Part shown: positions 52,375 through 63,300 of the stretch, in pieces | Numbering within the stretch: position 1 is the stretch's first letter | Layout: each line of letters starts with the position of its first letter | From: Streptomyces spectabilis | GTDB lineage: Bacteria > Actinomycetota > Actinomycetes > Streptomycetales > Streptomycetaceae | Direction of reading: 5' to 3' | NCBI RefSeq assembly: GCF_008704795.1 | Contig: NZ_CP023690.1 | Location: forward strand, 3,916,501-3,980,500 | Length of the DNA: 64,000 nucleotides | Notes under the pieces: model-generated | The model's input: the letters and a program-made list of their open reading frames with translations, nothing else | Database searches by the model: none | What the model was told of the DNA's origin: nothing | Translations under genes and position numbers: made by a program

Positions 52375-52418
52375 TCGTGGTGCCTGCGGGCGCCGCGGGG
52401 GCGTATCGATACAGCGCC

Positions 52419-53171
52419 TCAGAGCTGGTACGACGCTCCGGGCGCGGCCAGCTCCGTGGGTCCTTCGAACACGGCGCGGGCGTCCGCGAGGTTCACCGCC
52501 GGGTCCGTCCACGGCGGGATGTGGGTGAGGACCAGGCGCCCGACGCCCGCGCGCCGGGCGGACTCGCCCGCCTCGCGGCCGTTGAGGTGCAGGTCCGGGA
52601 TGTCCTCCTTGCCGTGCGTGAACGCGGCCTCGCACAGGAAGAGGTCGGTGCCCGTGGCGAGCTCGTCGAGCGCCTCGCAGGGCCCCGTGTCGCCGGAGTA
52701 CGTGAGCGATCTGCCGCCGTGCTCGACGCGCACGCCGTACGCCTCGACCGGGTGGCAGACCTTCTCGGTGCGCACCGAGAACGGGCCGATGTCGAAGGTG
52801 CCCGGCTTGACCGTGTGGAAGTCGAAGACCTCGCTCATCGACGACGCGGAGGGCGTGTCGGCGTACGCCGTGGTCAGGCGCTGCTCGGTGCCCTCGGGGC
52901 CGTACACCGGGATGGGCGCGCAGCGGCCGCCCTCGTGCCGGTAGTAACGGGCCACGAAGTACGCGCACATGTCGATGCAGTGGTCGGCGTGCAGATGGCT
53001 GAGGAAGATCGCGTCGAGGTCGTACAGACCGATGTGGCGCTGCAGCTCGCCCAGGGCGCCGTTGCCCATGTCGAGCAGCAGCCGGAAGCCGTCGGCCTCG
53101 ACGAGGTAGCTCGAGCAGGCCGAGTCCGCGGACGGAAACGACCCCGAGCAGCCGACGACGGTGAGCTTCAT
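52419..53171 (-). CDS. MBL-fold metallo-hydrolase
   Basis: A 250-aa beta-lactamase-fold hydrolase, related to RNase Z/PhnP-type proteins. Metal ligands: HLHADHC (about 63-69), a His in KVCHPVEAYGVRVEHGG, the Asp of YSGDTGPCEAL and a His in LVLTHIPPW. The start MKLTVVGCSGSFPSADSACSSYLVEADGF is standard for this Streptomyces group. The substrate is unknown. ATG 53171 is chosen by family start. It converges with nagE2. Confidence 0.9.
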   Translation of the reverse strand: MKLTVVGCSGSFPSADSACSSYLVEADGFRLLLDMGNGALGELQRHIGLYDLDAIFLSHLHADHCIDMCAYFVARYYRHEGGRCAPIPVYGPEGTEQRLTTAYADTPSASSMSEVFDFHTVKPGTFDIGPFSVRTEKVCHPVEAYGVRVEHGGRSLTYSGDTGPCEALDELATGTDLFLCEAAFTHGKEDIPDLHLNGREAGESARRAGVGRLVLTHIPPWTDPAVNLADARAVFEGPTELAAPGASYQL

Positions 53172-53390
53172 ATAGCTGGAACCTCCGCGCTGGCGGTCGG
53201 GGGAATTCAGGGGCGTGCGGTCCGACGAGCGTAAGGCGCGAAACGGCACCCCGCTCCTCCGTCGTGGGCCGTTGTGGGCGAACTCACCTGGGCTGTCACC
53301 GGTTCGGGGGGCCGGGCGGGCGTGGGGTGGCGGGGGACAATGGGCGGGAAGGTTTTGGCGGTGTTCCGGAGGGCTGAGGAAGTGTCGGGG

Positions 53391-54470
53391 ATGGCGGGGC
53401 GGACGGGGACGGGACCCGGTCGGTGGCGGGCGGTGCTCGCGGTCTGCTCCGGCCTGGTGCTCCTGCTGGTCCCCGCCGGATTCCTGGCCGCCGTGCCGGG
53501 CGCGCTCGCGCGGGGCGACGCTTATGCCTCAGCGCCCGCCTGCACGGCCGGGGCCCGGCCGGACTCGTGCACGACGACGGTGGCCGCGACCGTCGCGGGC
53601 ACCGAGGAGGAGGGCCGCGGCCGGAAGGTCGACCACTGGCTCCGGGTCACCGAGCGGGGCGACGGCCGGACCCGGCGCGTGCACATGTCCGGATCGCGCC
53701 TCTACGACGTCGTGCGCGCCGGGGACCGGGTGTCCCTGACGTACTGGCGCGGCGAGATCCGCACCGTGCGGTTCGGGTCCGCCGCCGAGGAGACCGACGC
53801 CTCGCCCGCCGACGACTGGCGGCTGCCCCTGGGCATCGGCCTGCTGGGGCTGCCCATCGGGCTCGGCGTCCTGGGCACGGTCTGGTGGTGGCGCCGGAGC
53901 TACGCCGCCGCGGCGCACGCCAGCCCCTGGCAGCTCGGGGTGGGGTTGGTGGCCGGGGCGCTGCTCGGCTGCACCGGGTTCGTCGCGGGCCAGGTCTGCC
54001 CGTCCGTGCCCGCCGCCCTGCTGGTCACGGCCTTCGGGGTGCCCCCGGTGGCGGTGCTGACCGGCCTGGTCGCGTGGCTGACGCGGCGGCGGGAGCGGCG
54101 TGCCGTCGACACCAGCGACATCGTCGCGGTGCCGCCCGCCGGGAGGCGGTGCGTGCGCGCGGCCGTGCTCGGGGACGTGCCCTACCGCGTGGACGGCTTC
54201 GACCATCTGGTCGTCGGGGACGGGCCGCCCGCGGTGACGCCCGACCCCGACGGGCGCGTCGCCCGCAGGCCGCTGCCGCCGTCGCTGACCGTGTGCGGGG
54301 TGCGGGCGCCGCTCCCCGACGACCCCGGGCTCTGGGGAGGCGGCGGCACGTACGACACCGTCGTCATCGAGTGCCGCGACGGTGAGGCGACGGTGCTCCT
54401 CGCCCTCGCCCGCGAGGACGCTCCCGTGGTCCTCGGCGCACTCCGGGAGTCCGCGCGGGCGGCGGGCTGA
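53391..54470 (+). CDS. Membrane protein of unknown function
   Basis: A 359-aa protein with an N-terminal helix (AVLAVCSGLVLLLVPAGFLAAV), an extracytoplasmic Thr/Arg-rich region with two Cys (CTAGARPDSC), then three more helices (LGIGLLGLPIGLGVLGTVWWW, LGVGLVAGALLGCTGFVAG, ALLVTAFGVPPVAVLTGLVAWL) and a soluble C-terminal domain. The family is not recognised. ATG 53391 has GAGGAAG upstream; ATG 53340 is an alternative with poorer spacing. It is followed by a short gene on the same strand. Confidence 0.6.
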   Translation: MAGRTGTGPGRWRAVLAVCSGLVLLLVPAGFLAAVPGALARGDAYASAPACTAGARPDSCTTTVAATVAGTEEEGRGRKVDHWLRVTERGDGRTRRVHMSGSRLYDVVRAGDRVSLTYWRGEIRTVRFGSAAEETDASPADDWRLPLGIGLLGLPIGLGVLGTVWWWRRSYAAAAHASPWQLGVGLVAGALLGCTGFVAGQVCPSVPAALLVTAFGVPPVAVLTGLVAWLTRRRERRAVDTSDIVAVPPAGRRCVRAAVLGDVPYRVDGFDHLVVGDGPPAVTPDPDGRVARRPLPPSLTVCGVRAPLPDDPGLWGGGGTYDTVVIECRDGEATVLLALAREDAPVVLGALRESARAAG

Positions 54471-54495
54471 GGCGCGCGCCGGTACCGTCGGTGCC

Positions 54496-54936
54496 ATGGA
54501 CACGTCGTGGTGGCCGGCGCTCGCCGCGGTCGTCGTGCTCGCGCTCGTGGCCGCCGTGGTCGACGGGTGGGGGCGCGGGCGCCGCTCGCGCGGGGCGGGG
54601 CGGAGTCCCCGGCGCCCCGCGCCGGACACCTCGGACGCCCCGGGCCTGCCGCGGGCGGCGGAGATCTGGTGGGCCGTGGCCGACGAGGCCGAGCGGCCCT
54701 TCCTCGTCCTGTCCGTACGCGGTGACGTCGTGCGCGTCGCGACCATCACCACGCGGTTCCACGAGGAGCAGGCCGGGGTGATTCCGCTGCCGCCCGGGGC
54801 CGTCGGGGACGTGCGGGGGCGGGCCAGCTTCCTGGAGCCGGAGGGGGTGCGGGAGCTGTGGGCCGGGGACTTCCGGCGGCGGGCGGGAGTGGTGGACCCG
54901 ACGCTGTGGGACCAGGTCCGGTACCTGGGCGGCTGA
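54496..54936 (+). CDS. Small protein, possibly PemK/MazF-like
   Basis: A 146-aa protein with an N-terminal helix (WPALAAVVVLALVAAVV) and an Arg-rich linker. A domain starting AEIWWAVADEAERPFLVLSVRGDVVRVATITT resembles the beginning of PemK/MazF-fold proteins (GEIWWA...RP.LVL). Key toxin residues are not clear, there is no antitoxin gene, and the membrane anchor is unusual, so toxin function is doubtful. A TACCGT about 8 bases before ATG 54496 suggests a leaderless transcript. Confidence 0.5.
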   Translation: MDTSWWPALAAVVVLALVAAVVDGWGRGRRSRGAGRSPRRPAPDTSDAPGLPRAAEIWWAVADEAERPFLVLSVRGDVVRVATITTRFHEEQAGVIPLPPGAVGDVRGRASFLEPEGVRELWAGDFRRRAGVVDPTLWDQVRYLGG

Positions 54937-54963
54937 TCCCTCCCGCCCTTTCGGCGCTCCGCG

Positions 54964-55088
54964 CCTCGTCCTCAAACGCCGGACGGGCTGGAATTCTCCG
55001 GTGCGGGCCGGAGGTCCCCTGCGGGCCGCAGACGGGATCCGGTCCGCACCGGCAACGATTCAAGCCCGTCCGGCGTTTGAGGACGAGG
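54964..55088. repeat. 125-bp inverted-repeat element
   Basis: A perfect 26-bp inverted repeat, 54964-54989 and 55063-55088, its outer part reading CCTCGTCCTCAAACGCCGG. A second nested pair (CCGGTGCGGGCCGG with CCGGTCCGCACCGG, one mismatch) extends the structure inward. From memory, sequences containing GTCCGGCGTTTGAGGACGAG are dispersed between genes in many Streptomyces genomes. It holds no gene and lies between the 54.5-kb gene and cysM, which converge. Confidence 0.8.
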
Positions 55089-55127
55089 CCGAAGGCCGAT
55101 CGACCGGTTCCAGGGCGCCCCCCCGGG

Positions 55128-56382
<1,255 letters not shown>

Positions 56383-56551
56383 GGCGATGGGCTCCTGTCG
56401 GGAGGGTCGGTTCGGACGCGTTCCGGGGCGGGGCCCGGGTGGTGCGGGAACTGCGAGAGGTGCGAGAGCCGCGTGGAGCGCGGGGCGTCGGGGCGCCCGG
56501 CGCCCGGGCGAGCGGCGCCTCCGGCTCGGCGGAGCGGGGCGCGGCGGCGCC

Positions 56552-56656
56552 TCAGCGCCGACAGATGGCGCTGGCGAGACGGCACAGGTCGACGTGCAGC
56601 CGGCCGACGAGCAGGGCGCCCGGCGTCGTATGGATGCTCACGTCGTTCGAAACCAT
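56552..56656 (-). CDS. Cys-containing leader peptide upstream of cysO
   Basis: A 34-codon reading frame ending HVDLCRLASAICRR. The form RxHVDLCRxxSAxCRR is familiar from short putative leader peptides before sulfur and cysteine genes in Streptomyces. The two Cys codons near the end could sense charged tRNA-Cys, and the 169 bp to cysO are rich in GC stems. A TACGAT ends 6 bases before ATG 56656, so the transcript is probably leaderless. Confidence 0.7.
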   Translation of the reverse strand: MVSNDVSIHTTPGALLVGRLHVDLCRLASAICRR

Positions 56657-56748
56657 GGGGTCATCGTATCGATTCCCGGTCCGGGTCCCGGAATGTGATC
56701 TCGGATACCGGACGGATCCGGCTCGGCACCCGGACACGGGATGGCCGC

Positions 56749-57590
<842 letters not shown>

Positions 57591-57594
<4 letters not shown>

Positions 57595-58649
57595 GCCGTC
57601 ACTCCCTCGCGCGCCCGGCCCCGGCGCAGCTGCCACAGGAAGAACGGGCCGCCGGTGAGCGCGGTGAGCACGCCCACGGGGATGTCCTGCGGCGCCGCAA
57701 GGGTGCGCGCCGCGAGGTCGGCGACGACCAGGAACACCGCGCCCATCATGGCCGCCACCGGGAGCAGCGCCCGGTGTCCTGCGCCGACCAGCATCCGGGC
57801 CGCGTGCGGCACCATCAGGCCGACGAAGCCGATGGCCCCGCTGTGCGCGACGAGGACGCCGGTGAGGAGCGAGGCGAGCACGAAGACGCCCGCGCGGAAC
57901 CGGGCCGTGTCCAGGCCGAGGACGGTGGCGCCCTCCTCCCCGACGAGCAGCAGGTCGAGCGGCCGGGCGAGCGCCAGAAGCACGGCCGTGCCGAGCGCGA
58001 GCACGGTCAGGGGCACGGCGAGCGTGTCCCAGCGGGCGCTGCCGAGGCCGCCGAGGGTCCAGTACAGGACTTCCTGGAGGTGGTCGGCGCGGGCCGAGAC
58101 CACCAGGATCAGGCTGGTCAGGGCGGACAGGATGTAGGAGACGGCCACGCCCGCGAGGACCAGGCGGCCGGTGGTGAAGCCGCCGCCGGGCTCGCGGGCG
58201 AGCGCGTACACCACGACCAGGGCGAGGAACGCGCCCACGAAGGACGCCGCCGGGATCGTCACCGTGATGGCCAGGCCCGCGCCCCAGCCGAGCACGATCA
58301 CGCCGACCGCGCCCGCGGAGGCGCCGGAGGAGACGCCGAGCAGGAAGGGGTCGGCCAGCGGGTTGCGGACCAGGGCCTGGAGGGCGGTGCCGATGACGGC
58401 GAGACCCGCGCCCACGGCGGCCCCGAGCAGGACCCGGGGCAGGCGGACGTCCAGGACGATGGTGCGGAACGGGGACGGGTCCTCGGCCCGGCCCGTGAGG
58501 ATGTCGAAGACGTCGGCGTACGGGATCTTGACGGAGCCGTATGTCAGCGCGGCGGTACCTGCGGCCGCGAGGGCGAGGACGAGCACGGCCATGAGGGTGG
58601 TGTAGCGGACCTTGCCGGGTGGCCCGGCAAGCCTCTCGGCGGGGGTCAC
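57591..58649 (-). CDS. btuC: Cobalamin ABC importer permease (FecCD family)
   Basis: A 352-aa permease with about ten helices. The family motifs are RLPRVLLGAAVGAGLAVIGTALQALVRNPLADPFLLGVSSGAS and the ATPase-contact loop near GFVGLMVPHAARMLVG. GTG 58649 overlaps the binding-protein stop (GTGA). It is the middle gene of a translationally coupled btuF-btuC-btuD operon. Confidence 0.9.
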
Positions 58650-59608
58650 CGCAGCTGCTCCGAGAGCTTCTTCACCGCCCCTGGTGCGCGTACGCCGAGG
58701 ACCACGTCCGACAGGGGAAGGACCGCGAAGCGCTTGTTCTTGATGGCGGGGACGTCCTTGAGGGCGGGGTCGTCGAGGAGGCGCTTCTTCTTCTGGGCCA
58801 CGGTCATCGCGCCGTAGTCGTAGATGAGGACGACGTCGGGGCGGCGGTCGACCACCGTCTCCCAGGAGGCGTCGCCGAAGGGCTTGTCGAGGTCGGCCAT
58901 CACGTTGCGGCCGCCCGCGCGCTCGATGATGTCGTTGCCGATGCCCTTGCCGCCCGCGGTGAAGGCGGTCTTGTCGCCGCTGTCGTAGACGAAGACCGAC
59001 GGGGCCTTGGCGCCCTTGGCCCTCTTCGCGGCGCCGGCCAGCTCGGCCTCGGCCGCGCGCACCCACTTCTCGGCGCGGTCGCGGACGCCGAAGGTGGCAC
59101 CGGTCTCGCGCACCTCGCGGTAGACGTCGTCCATGGTGACGGGCTTCTTGGCGCAGCCCTCGATGTTCAGACGGCTCTTGACGCCGGACTTGGCGAGGGC
59201 CTCGCGGGAGCGGCCCTGGCCCGCGGCGAAGGCGCTCGCGTAGCCGCCGTAGACGAAGTCGGGGTTCGCGGCGAGGAGCTTCTCGTACGAGGGGTACTCC
59301 TTGGCGAGCACCGGCAGGGCCTTGTAGGCCTTCTCGTAGGCGGGGAGCACCTTGTCGTCGAGGTAGGCGGTCCCGGCGATGCGGTCCTTGAGGCCCAGTT
59401 CCAGGAGGACTTCCGTGGCGTGCTGGTTCATGGGGACGGCGCGCTCGGGGGGCGCCTGGTACGTCGTCTTCACACCGCAGTTGGTGACGGTGTACGGGAA
59501 TCCGGCCGCCTTGGGCTTCCCGGCCGGGTCGTCGTCGCCGGACGACGACGAGCAGGCCGTGAGCGGGAGCAGGGTCGCCGCGGCGACGAGCAGCACGCGG
59601 ATGCGCAT
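58646..59608 (-). CDS. btuF: Cobalamin-binding lipoprotein (BtuF-like)
   Basis: A 320-aa substrate-binding lipoprotein. The signal peptide MRIRVLLVAAATLLPLTAC ends in lipobox LTAC. The mature domain has the class III bilobal pattern: PERAVPMNQHATEVLLELGLKDRIAG, LAANPDFVYGGYASAF, and VDRRPDVVLIYDYG. ATG 59608 has GGAGGAGG upstream. In sequence alone it could be taken for a siderophore or F420-precursor binder; the B12 riboswitch decides for cobalamin. Confidence 0.88.
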   Translation of the reverse strand: MRIRVLLVAAATLLPLTACSSSSGDDDPAGKPKAAGFPYTVTNCGVKTTYQAPPERAVPMNQHATEVLLELGLKDRIAGTAYLDDKVLPAYEKAYKALPVLAKEYPSYEKLLAANPDFVYGGYASAFAAGQGRSREALAKSGVKSRLNIEGCAKKPVTMDDVYREVRETGATFGVRDRAEKWVRAAEAELAGAAKRAKGAKAPSVFVYDSGDKTAFTAGGKGIGNDIIERAGGRNVMADLDKPFGDASWETVVDRRPDVVLIYDYGAMTVAQKKKRLLDDPALKDVPAIKNKRFAVLPLSDVVLGVRAPGAVKKLSEQLR

Positions 59609-59775
59609 GACTGTGCGGTCCTCCTCCAGGGGATTTCCGCGTCCCCTGCGTCAAGTGGGAGGAGGCGGCAGGTCAGTTCCTGACTCCCGGCACGCGCGCG
59701 TGCCGGTCACAGTGGCGGGACCGCGCCGGACTCACACCGGCTTCCTGGGGTCCTGCCGCCTCGAAGGTCGGGATC
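59609..59775 (-). promoter_or_regulatory. Cobalamin riboswitch
   Basis: On the minus strand: closing stem GGCGGCAGG/CCTGCCGCC (59752-59760 with 59664-59672), then GAAGCCGGTGTGAGTCCGGC, the B12 box GCCACTGT (59709-59716) and GGAGTCAGGAACTGACC. These are the conserved parts of the Cbl aptamer. Between aptamer and start a CAGGGG...CCCCTG stem abuts the GGAGGAGG ribosome site, so B12 binding probably blocks translation. Confidence 0.93.
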
Positions 59776-60196
59776 AGTATGCCTGTACGACCTGGACGTC
59801 CTCCTCGGTGACCTCCCCGTCCACGATGCGGAACGAGCGGAACTGGAAGGGGCCCGCGTCGTCGGCGTCGGCGGTGGACACCAGGACGTAGTGGGCGCCG
59901 GGCTCGTTCGCGTACGAGATGTCCGTGCGGGAGGGGTAGGCCTCCGTGGCCGTGTGCGAGTGGTAGATCACGACGGGCTCCTCGTCGCGGTCGTCCAGGT
60001 CGCGGTAGAGCTTGAGCAGGTCCGACGAGTCGAACTCGTAGAACGTGGGCGAGCGGGCCGCGTTCAGCATCGGCACGAACCGCTCGGGGCGGTCCGTGCC
60101 CGCCGGGCCCGCGACGACGCCGCACGCCTCGTCGGGGTGGTCCTTGCGCGCGTGCGCGACGATCTCGTCGCGCAGGGCCTGGGTGATGGTCAGCAT
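59774..60196 (-). CDS. mec: CysO-cysteine peptidase Mec (JAMM)
   Basis: A 140-aa zinc JAB1/MPN protease. The JAMM motif is YHSHTATEAYPSRTD (about 77-91), with the upstream Glu in HPDEACGVVAG. It cleaves cysteine from CysO-Cys, and probably also trims the Met-Val that follows GG in CysO. ATG 60196 (MLTITQALRDEI) is chosen by family start; a TATCCT 9 bases upstream suggests a leaderless transcript. cysO and cysM lie 3.6 kb away on the same strand, with the B12 importer between. Confidence 0.92.
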   Translation of the reverse strand: MLTITQALRDEIVAHARKDHPDEACGVVAGPAGTDRPERFVPMLNAARSPTFYEFDSSDLLKLYRDLDDRDEEPVVIYHSHTATEAYPSRTDISYANEPGAHYVLVSTADADDAGPFQFRSFRIVDGEVTEEDVQVVQAY

Positions 60197-60229
60197 GTGG
60201 GCCAGGATAAGCAGCACGGACGTACGAAA

Positions 60230-60266
60230 GGGCCGCCGCGTACCACCATGTGGTACACGACGGCCC
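60230..60266 (-). terminator. Terminator after amino-acid permease gene
   Basis: A 17-bp stem with two G-U pairs (60230-60246 with 60250-60266), an ATG loop on the minus strand, then TTTCGT. It separates the permease transcript from the mec promoter. Confidence 0.8.
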
Positions 60267-60376
60267 GCATCGTGGGCAGCGCCCCGAAGGGGCGCGGGAC
60301 TGCGTCTCCATGCGGCTCCGCCGCGTGGGCGCGACCAGCCACAGACGGCCCGCAGATCCAGCGAAGCGCTGAGAGG

Positions 60377-61870
60377 TCAGTCCTTGGTGACAGGCGTCGC
60401 GGCAGCGGCGCCATGCTCACGCTTCTTGAAGGCCGCAGCCTCAGGGTTGCGGCTCTTGAGGACCAGGTAGGACACACACAGGATGGCGGCCCAGATCGGG
60501 GCGCAGTACAGGGAGATCCGCGCGTCCTTGTCGATGCCCATCATCACGATGACCATGCCGATGAAGGCGAGCGCGAACCAGCTCGTGTACGGGGCGCCCG
60601 GGGCGCGGAAGGTGGACTGCGGGACGATGCCGCGGTCGGCCTTGCGGCGGTAGTTGATCTGGGAGACCAGGATCATGATCCAGGCCCACATGCCGGAGAT
60701 CGTGGCGAAGGAGACGACGTAGTTGAACGCCTCGCCCGGCCACTGGTAGTTGATCCACACGCCGACGAGCATGAGCGCGGCGGAGGCGGTGGTGCCGACG
60801 AGCGGCAGGCCGTTCTTGGTGAGCTTGGTGAAGAACTTCGGGCCCTGGCCGTTGAGCGCGAGGTCGCGCAGCATGCGGCCGGTGGAGTACATGCCCGAGT
60901 TGCAGGAGGAGAGCGCGGCCGTCAGGACCACGAAGTTCACGATCGCGGCGCCGATGCCGAGGCCCATCTTCTCGAAGGCCGCGACGAACGGGGAGACACC
61001 GGGCTGGAAGTGCGTCCACGGCACGACCGAGAGGATCATGATCAGGGCGCCGACGTAGAAGACGGCGATGCGCCACGGCACGGTGTTGATCGCCTTGGGC
61101 AGGGTCTTCTTCGGGTCCTTGGACTCACCCGCGGTGACGCCGACCAGCTCCACGGCGAGGAAGGCGAACATCACGATCTGGAGGGTCATCAGCGTGTTGC
61201 CGATGCCGTTGGGGAAGAAGCCGCCGTTGTCCCACAGGTGCGAGACGGACGCGGTGTCACCGGCGTCGGAGAAGCCGATGGTGAGGATGCCGGCACAGAT
61301 CAGGATCATGCCGATGATGGCCGTGACCTTGACCATCGAGAACCAGAACTCCAGCTCACCGAAGAGCTTCACGGAGATGAGGTTGGCGCCGTACAGGATG
61401 ACGGTGAAGATCAGCGCGTAGGCCCATTGTGGAACGGAGCCGTGTGTCCAGTACTGCATGTACTGGGCGGCCGCCGTGACTTCGGTGATGCCGGTGACGA
61501 CCCAGAAGAGCCAGTACGTCCAACCGGTCACGAACCCGAAGAAGGGGCCGACGAACTCGCGGGCGTACTCCGAGAACGAGCCCGACACGGGCCGGTACAT
61601 CAGGAGCTCGCCGAGCGCGCGCATGATGAAGAAGATGACGAGGCCCGCGATGGCGTACGCCAGGATGAGGCTCGGACCGGCCTTGTGGATGGCCTTGCCC
61701 GCGCCGAGGAACAGGCCGGTGCCGATGGCACCGCCGATCGCGATCATCTGGATCTGCCGGGCACCGAGCCCGCGCTGATAGCCCTCGTTCTCGCCGGACG
61801 CGTCCGCGCCCGCCACGGCCTCGTTGCCGACGTGCCCGTCGCCGTGTTCTTCGACCTGCACTGAGGTCAT
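60377..61870 (-). CDS. Amino-acid permease (APC family)
   Basis: A 497-aa permease of the AAT group with 12 helices. It has GLGARQIQMIAIGGAIGTGLFLGAGKAIHKAGP (helix 1), ALGELLMYRPVSGSFSEYAREFVGPFFGFVTGWTYW, and AFLAVELVGVTAGESKDPKKTLPKAINTVPWRI. It is closest in style to CycA/AroP/AnsP carriers, so D-Ser/Ala/Gly, aromatic or Asn import are all possible. ATG 61870 (MTSVQVEEH) has AAAGG 8 bases upstream; longer frames are spurious. Palindromes upstream suggest tight control. Confidence 0.9.
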   Translation of the reverse strand: MTSVQVEEHGDGHVGNEAVAGADASGENEGYQRGLGARQIQMIAIGGAIGTGLFLGAGKAIHKAGPSLILAYAIAGLVIFFIMRALGELLMYRPVSGSFSEYAREFVGPFFGFVTGWTYWLFWVVTGITEVTAAAQYMQYWTHGSVPQWAYALIFTVILYGANLISVKLFGELEFWFSMVKVTAIIGMILICAGILTIGFSDAGDTASVSHLWDNGGFFPNGIGNTLMTLQIVMFAFLAVELVGVTAGESKDPKKTLPKAINTVPWRIAVFYVGALIMILSVVPWTHFQPGVSPFVAAFEKMGLGIGAAIVNFVVLTAALSSCNSGMYSTGRMLRDLALNGQGPKFFTKLTKNGLPLVGTTASAALMLVGVWINYQWPGEAFNYVVSFATISGMWAWIMILVSQINYRRKADRGIVPQSTFRAPGAPYTSWFALAFIGMVIVMMGIDKDARISLYCAPIWAAILCVSYLVLKSRNPEAAAFKKREHGAAAATPVTKD

Positions 61871-62282
61871 GGTGACGCCTTTCTCCATGCTGATCCGCGC
61901 CGCGAACTGCGGTTTCGCCGCGGACCAGGTCGTGATCCCCCGAATGGTGATGGAGTGCCGCCGACGGTCTGTCGGCCCCTGGCGTGCCGTCGGCGACATG
62001 GGTGGCGTCACCGAGCGGTCGTGAACATTTATCACGACCGTCACAGTGATCGAATGAGTCAGTTGTGGTGCACACCACAGGAAGAAGCGGACAAAGCTCC
62101 CATTGGCCTGCATACACGGACAGTGTGGTGACGCGATCGTTATCCGGATTTGAGCGTCCGTTGAGCGAACGTCCACGATCTTCAAGAAGAGGTCACACGG
62201 ACGCCGGGAAACCGTCACCCGGTCCGACAGAAAACCTTCACACCGGCCATCGGAAGAACTTCACGCCCGGCCGGATCGCGCC
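61871..62282. promoter_or_regulatory. Operator-rich region upstream of the permease
   Basis: A 412-bp region without a gene that I can support. It holds two perfect palindromes: GGTCGTGA-N7-TCACGACC (62018-62040) and TGTGGTG-CA-CACCACA (62065-62080), 46 bp apart centre to centre. The first contains GTGA-N7-TCAC, loosely like a Crp half-site pair but with the wrong spacing. Both are about 150-210 bp upstream of the permease start, so a long leader or distant regulation is possible. Confidence 0.6.
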
Positions 62283-62891
62283 TCACCCGGTCAGGGTGTC
62301 GACCAAGGTCTCCTGGAGGCCTCCCAGCCAGAGGTACGCCATCACCATCGGCTTGCGCGGGTCGGAGTCCGGAAGGCGGTAGAGGATGTCGGTGTCCTCC
62401 TCGTCGGTCACCTCCAGGCGGGTGCCGATCGCGAGCCGCAGGTCGTTGAGCGCGCCGAGCCAGCGGCGCGAGTCGTCGACGGACAGCTTCAGGACGGCGC
62501 CGCCCTCGCCCGCGACGGTCAGCGCGTCCAGGCAGCGGATCACCGCGAGGGCGTCCTCCCGCTTGCGCGCCCGCAGGTCGTTCTCGGTGAAGCGGCGGAA
62601 CTCCGCGGAGTACGAACGCAGTTCGGCGGCCTGCGCCTCGGAGGCGCCCTCGCTGCCGGGGCCGCCGTACGCGTCCGGGAGCAGCCGCTTGAGCACCGGG
62701 TCGGCGGGCGGCTCGCTCGGGCCCGGCGCGAACAGCTCGGCGAAGAGGTCGCCGTCGTCGCCCGCGGGCTCGTCGCCGGGGCCGATCAGCTCCAGGAGCT
62801 GCACGGCGAGGGAGCGGATGATGGAGATCTCGACCTCGTCGAGCGCGACGGCCGCGCCGCCCCCCGGGATCGGTTCGAAGTGTCCTGGCAT
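62283..62891 (-). CDS. DUF2017 protein
   Basis: A 202-aa helical protein of the DUF2017 family: GHFEPIPGGGAAVALDEVEISIIRSLAVQLLELI, RRFTENDLRARKREDALAVIRCLD, VDDSRRWLGALNDLRLAIGTRLEV, and DPRKPMVMAYLWLGGLQETLV. The function is unknown; it is regularly encoded right after clpS in actinomycetes. ATG 62891 (MPGHFEPIP) is chosen, 12 bp after the clpS stop. Confidence 0.9.
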   Translation of the reverse strand: MPGHFEPIPGGGAAVALDEVEISIIRSLAVQLLELIGPGDEPAGDDGDLFAELFAPGPSEPPADPVLKRLLPDAYGGPGSEGASEAQAAELRSYSAEFRRFTENDLRARKREDALAVIRCLDALTVAGEGGAVLKLSVDDSRRWLGALNDLRLAIGTRLEVTDEEDTDILYRLPDSDPRKPMVMAYLWLGGLQETLVDTLTG

Positions 62892-62902
62892 GGGTCGCGT
62901 CG

Positions 62903-63220
62903 CTACTTCCGGTCCTGCTGGAGGGTCGCCCACAGTCCGTACCCGTGCATCGCCTGCACGTCGCGCTCCATCTCCTCGCGGGATCCCGCGGAGACGACGG
63001 CGCGGCCCTTGTGGTGGACGTCGAGCATGAGCTTGGTCGCCTTGTCCTTGGAGTACCCGAAGTACGTCTGGAAGACATACGTCACGTAGCTCATGAGATT
63101 CACCGGGTCGTTGTGCACCAGGGTGATCCAGGGGACGTCGGGTTCGGGGACGGCGAAGGTCTCTTCGTCCGCGTCCGGGCGGGTGATCTCTGCAGGAGCC
63201 GCGCTACTCACTTGTCCCAT
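62903..63220 (-). CDS. clpS: ClpS adaptor protein
   Basis: A 105-aa adaptor that delivers N-degron substrates to ClpAP/ClpCP. The core is [46 protein letters not shown], with the HNDPVN substrate-binding loop and VHHKGR. About 30 acidic residues precede it. ATG 63220 is used; GTG 63211 is possible. It is divergent from pncB across 80 bp. Confidence 0.93.
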   Translation of the reverse strand: MGQVSSAAPAEITRPDADEETFAVPEPDVPWITLVHNDPVNLMSYVTYVFQTYFGYSKDKATKLMLDVHHKGRAVVSAGSREEMERDVQAMHGYGLWATLQQDRK

Positions 63221-63287
63221 GCTGCCACCCGCCGGGCCCCATCGCACAAACGGACCCCCGAAATCGTCAGAGTGACGAGATGAGGGG

Positions 63288-63300
63288 TAGCATCCGTCAT
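63288..63300 (+). promoter_or_regulatory. Likely leaderless promoter of pncB
   Basis: TAGCAT at 63288-63293 lies 7 bases before ATG 63301, and no ribosome site is present. This fits leaderless transcription, though the -35 is not clear. Confidence 0.45.

Noticed and set aside
54496..54936. MazEF-type toxin-antitoxin pair
   Set aside because: No antitoxin gene is adjacent and the protein has a membrane anchor; only a faint PemK-like start is seen.
58646..59608. Siderophore or F420-0 binding protein
   Set aside because: The sequence alone would allow it, but a clear cobalamin riboswitch directly upstream decides for B12.
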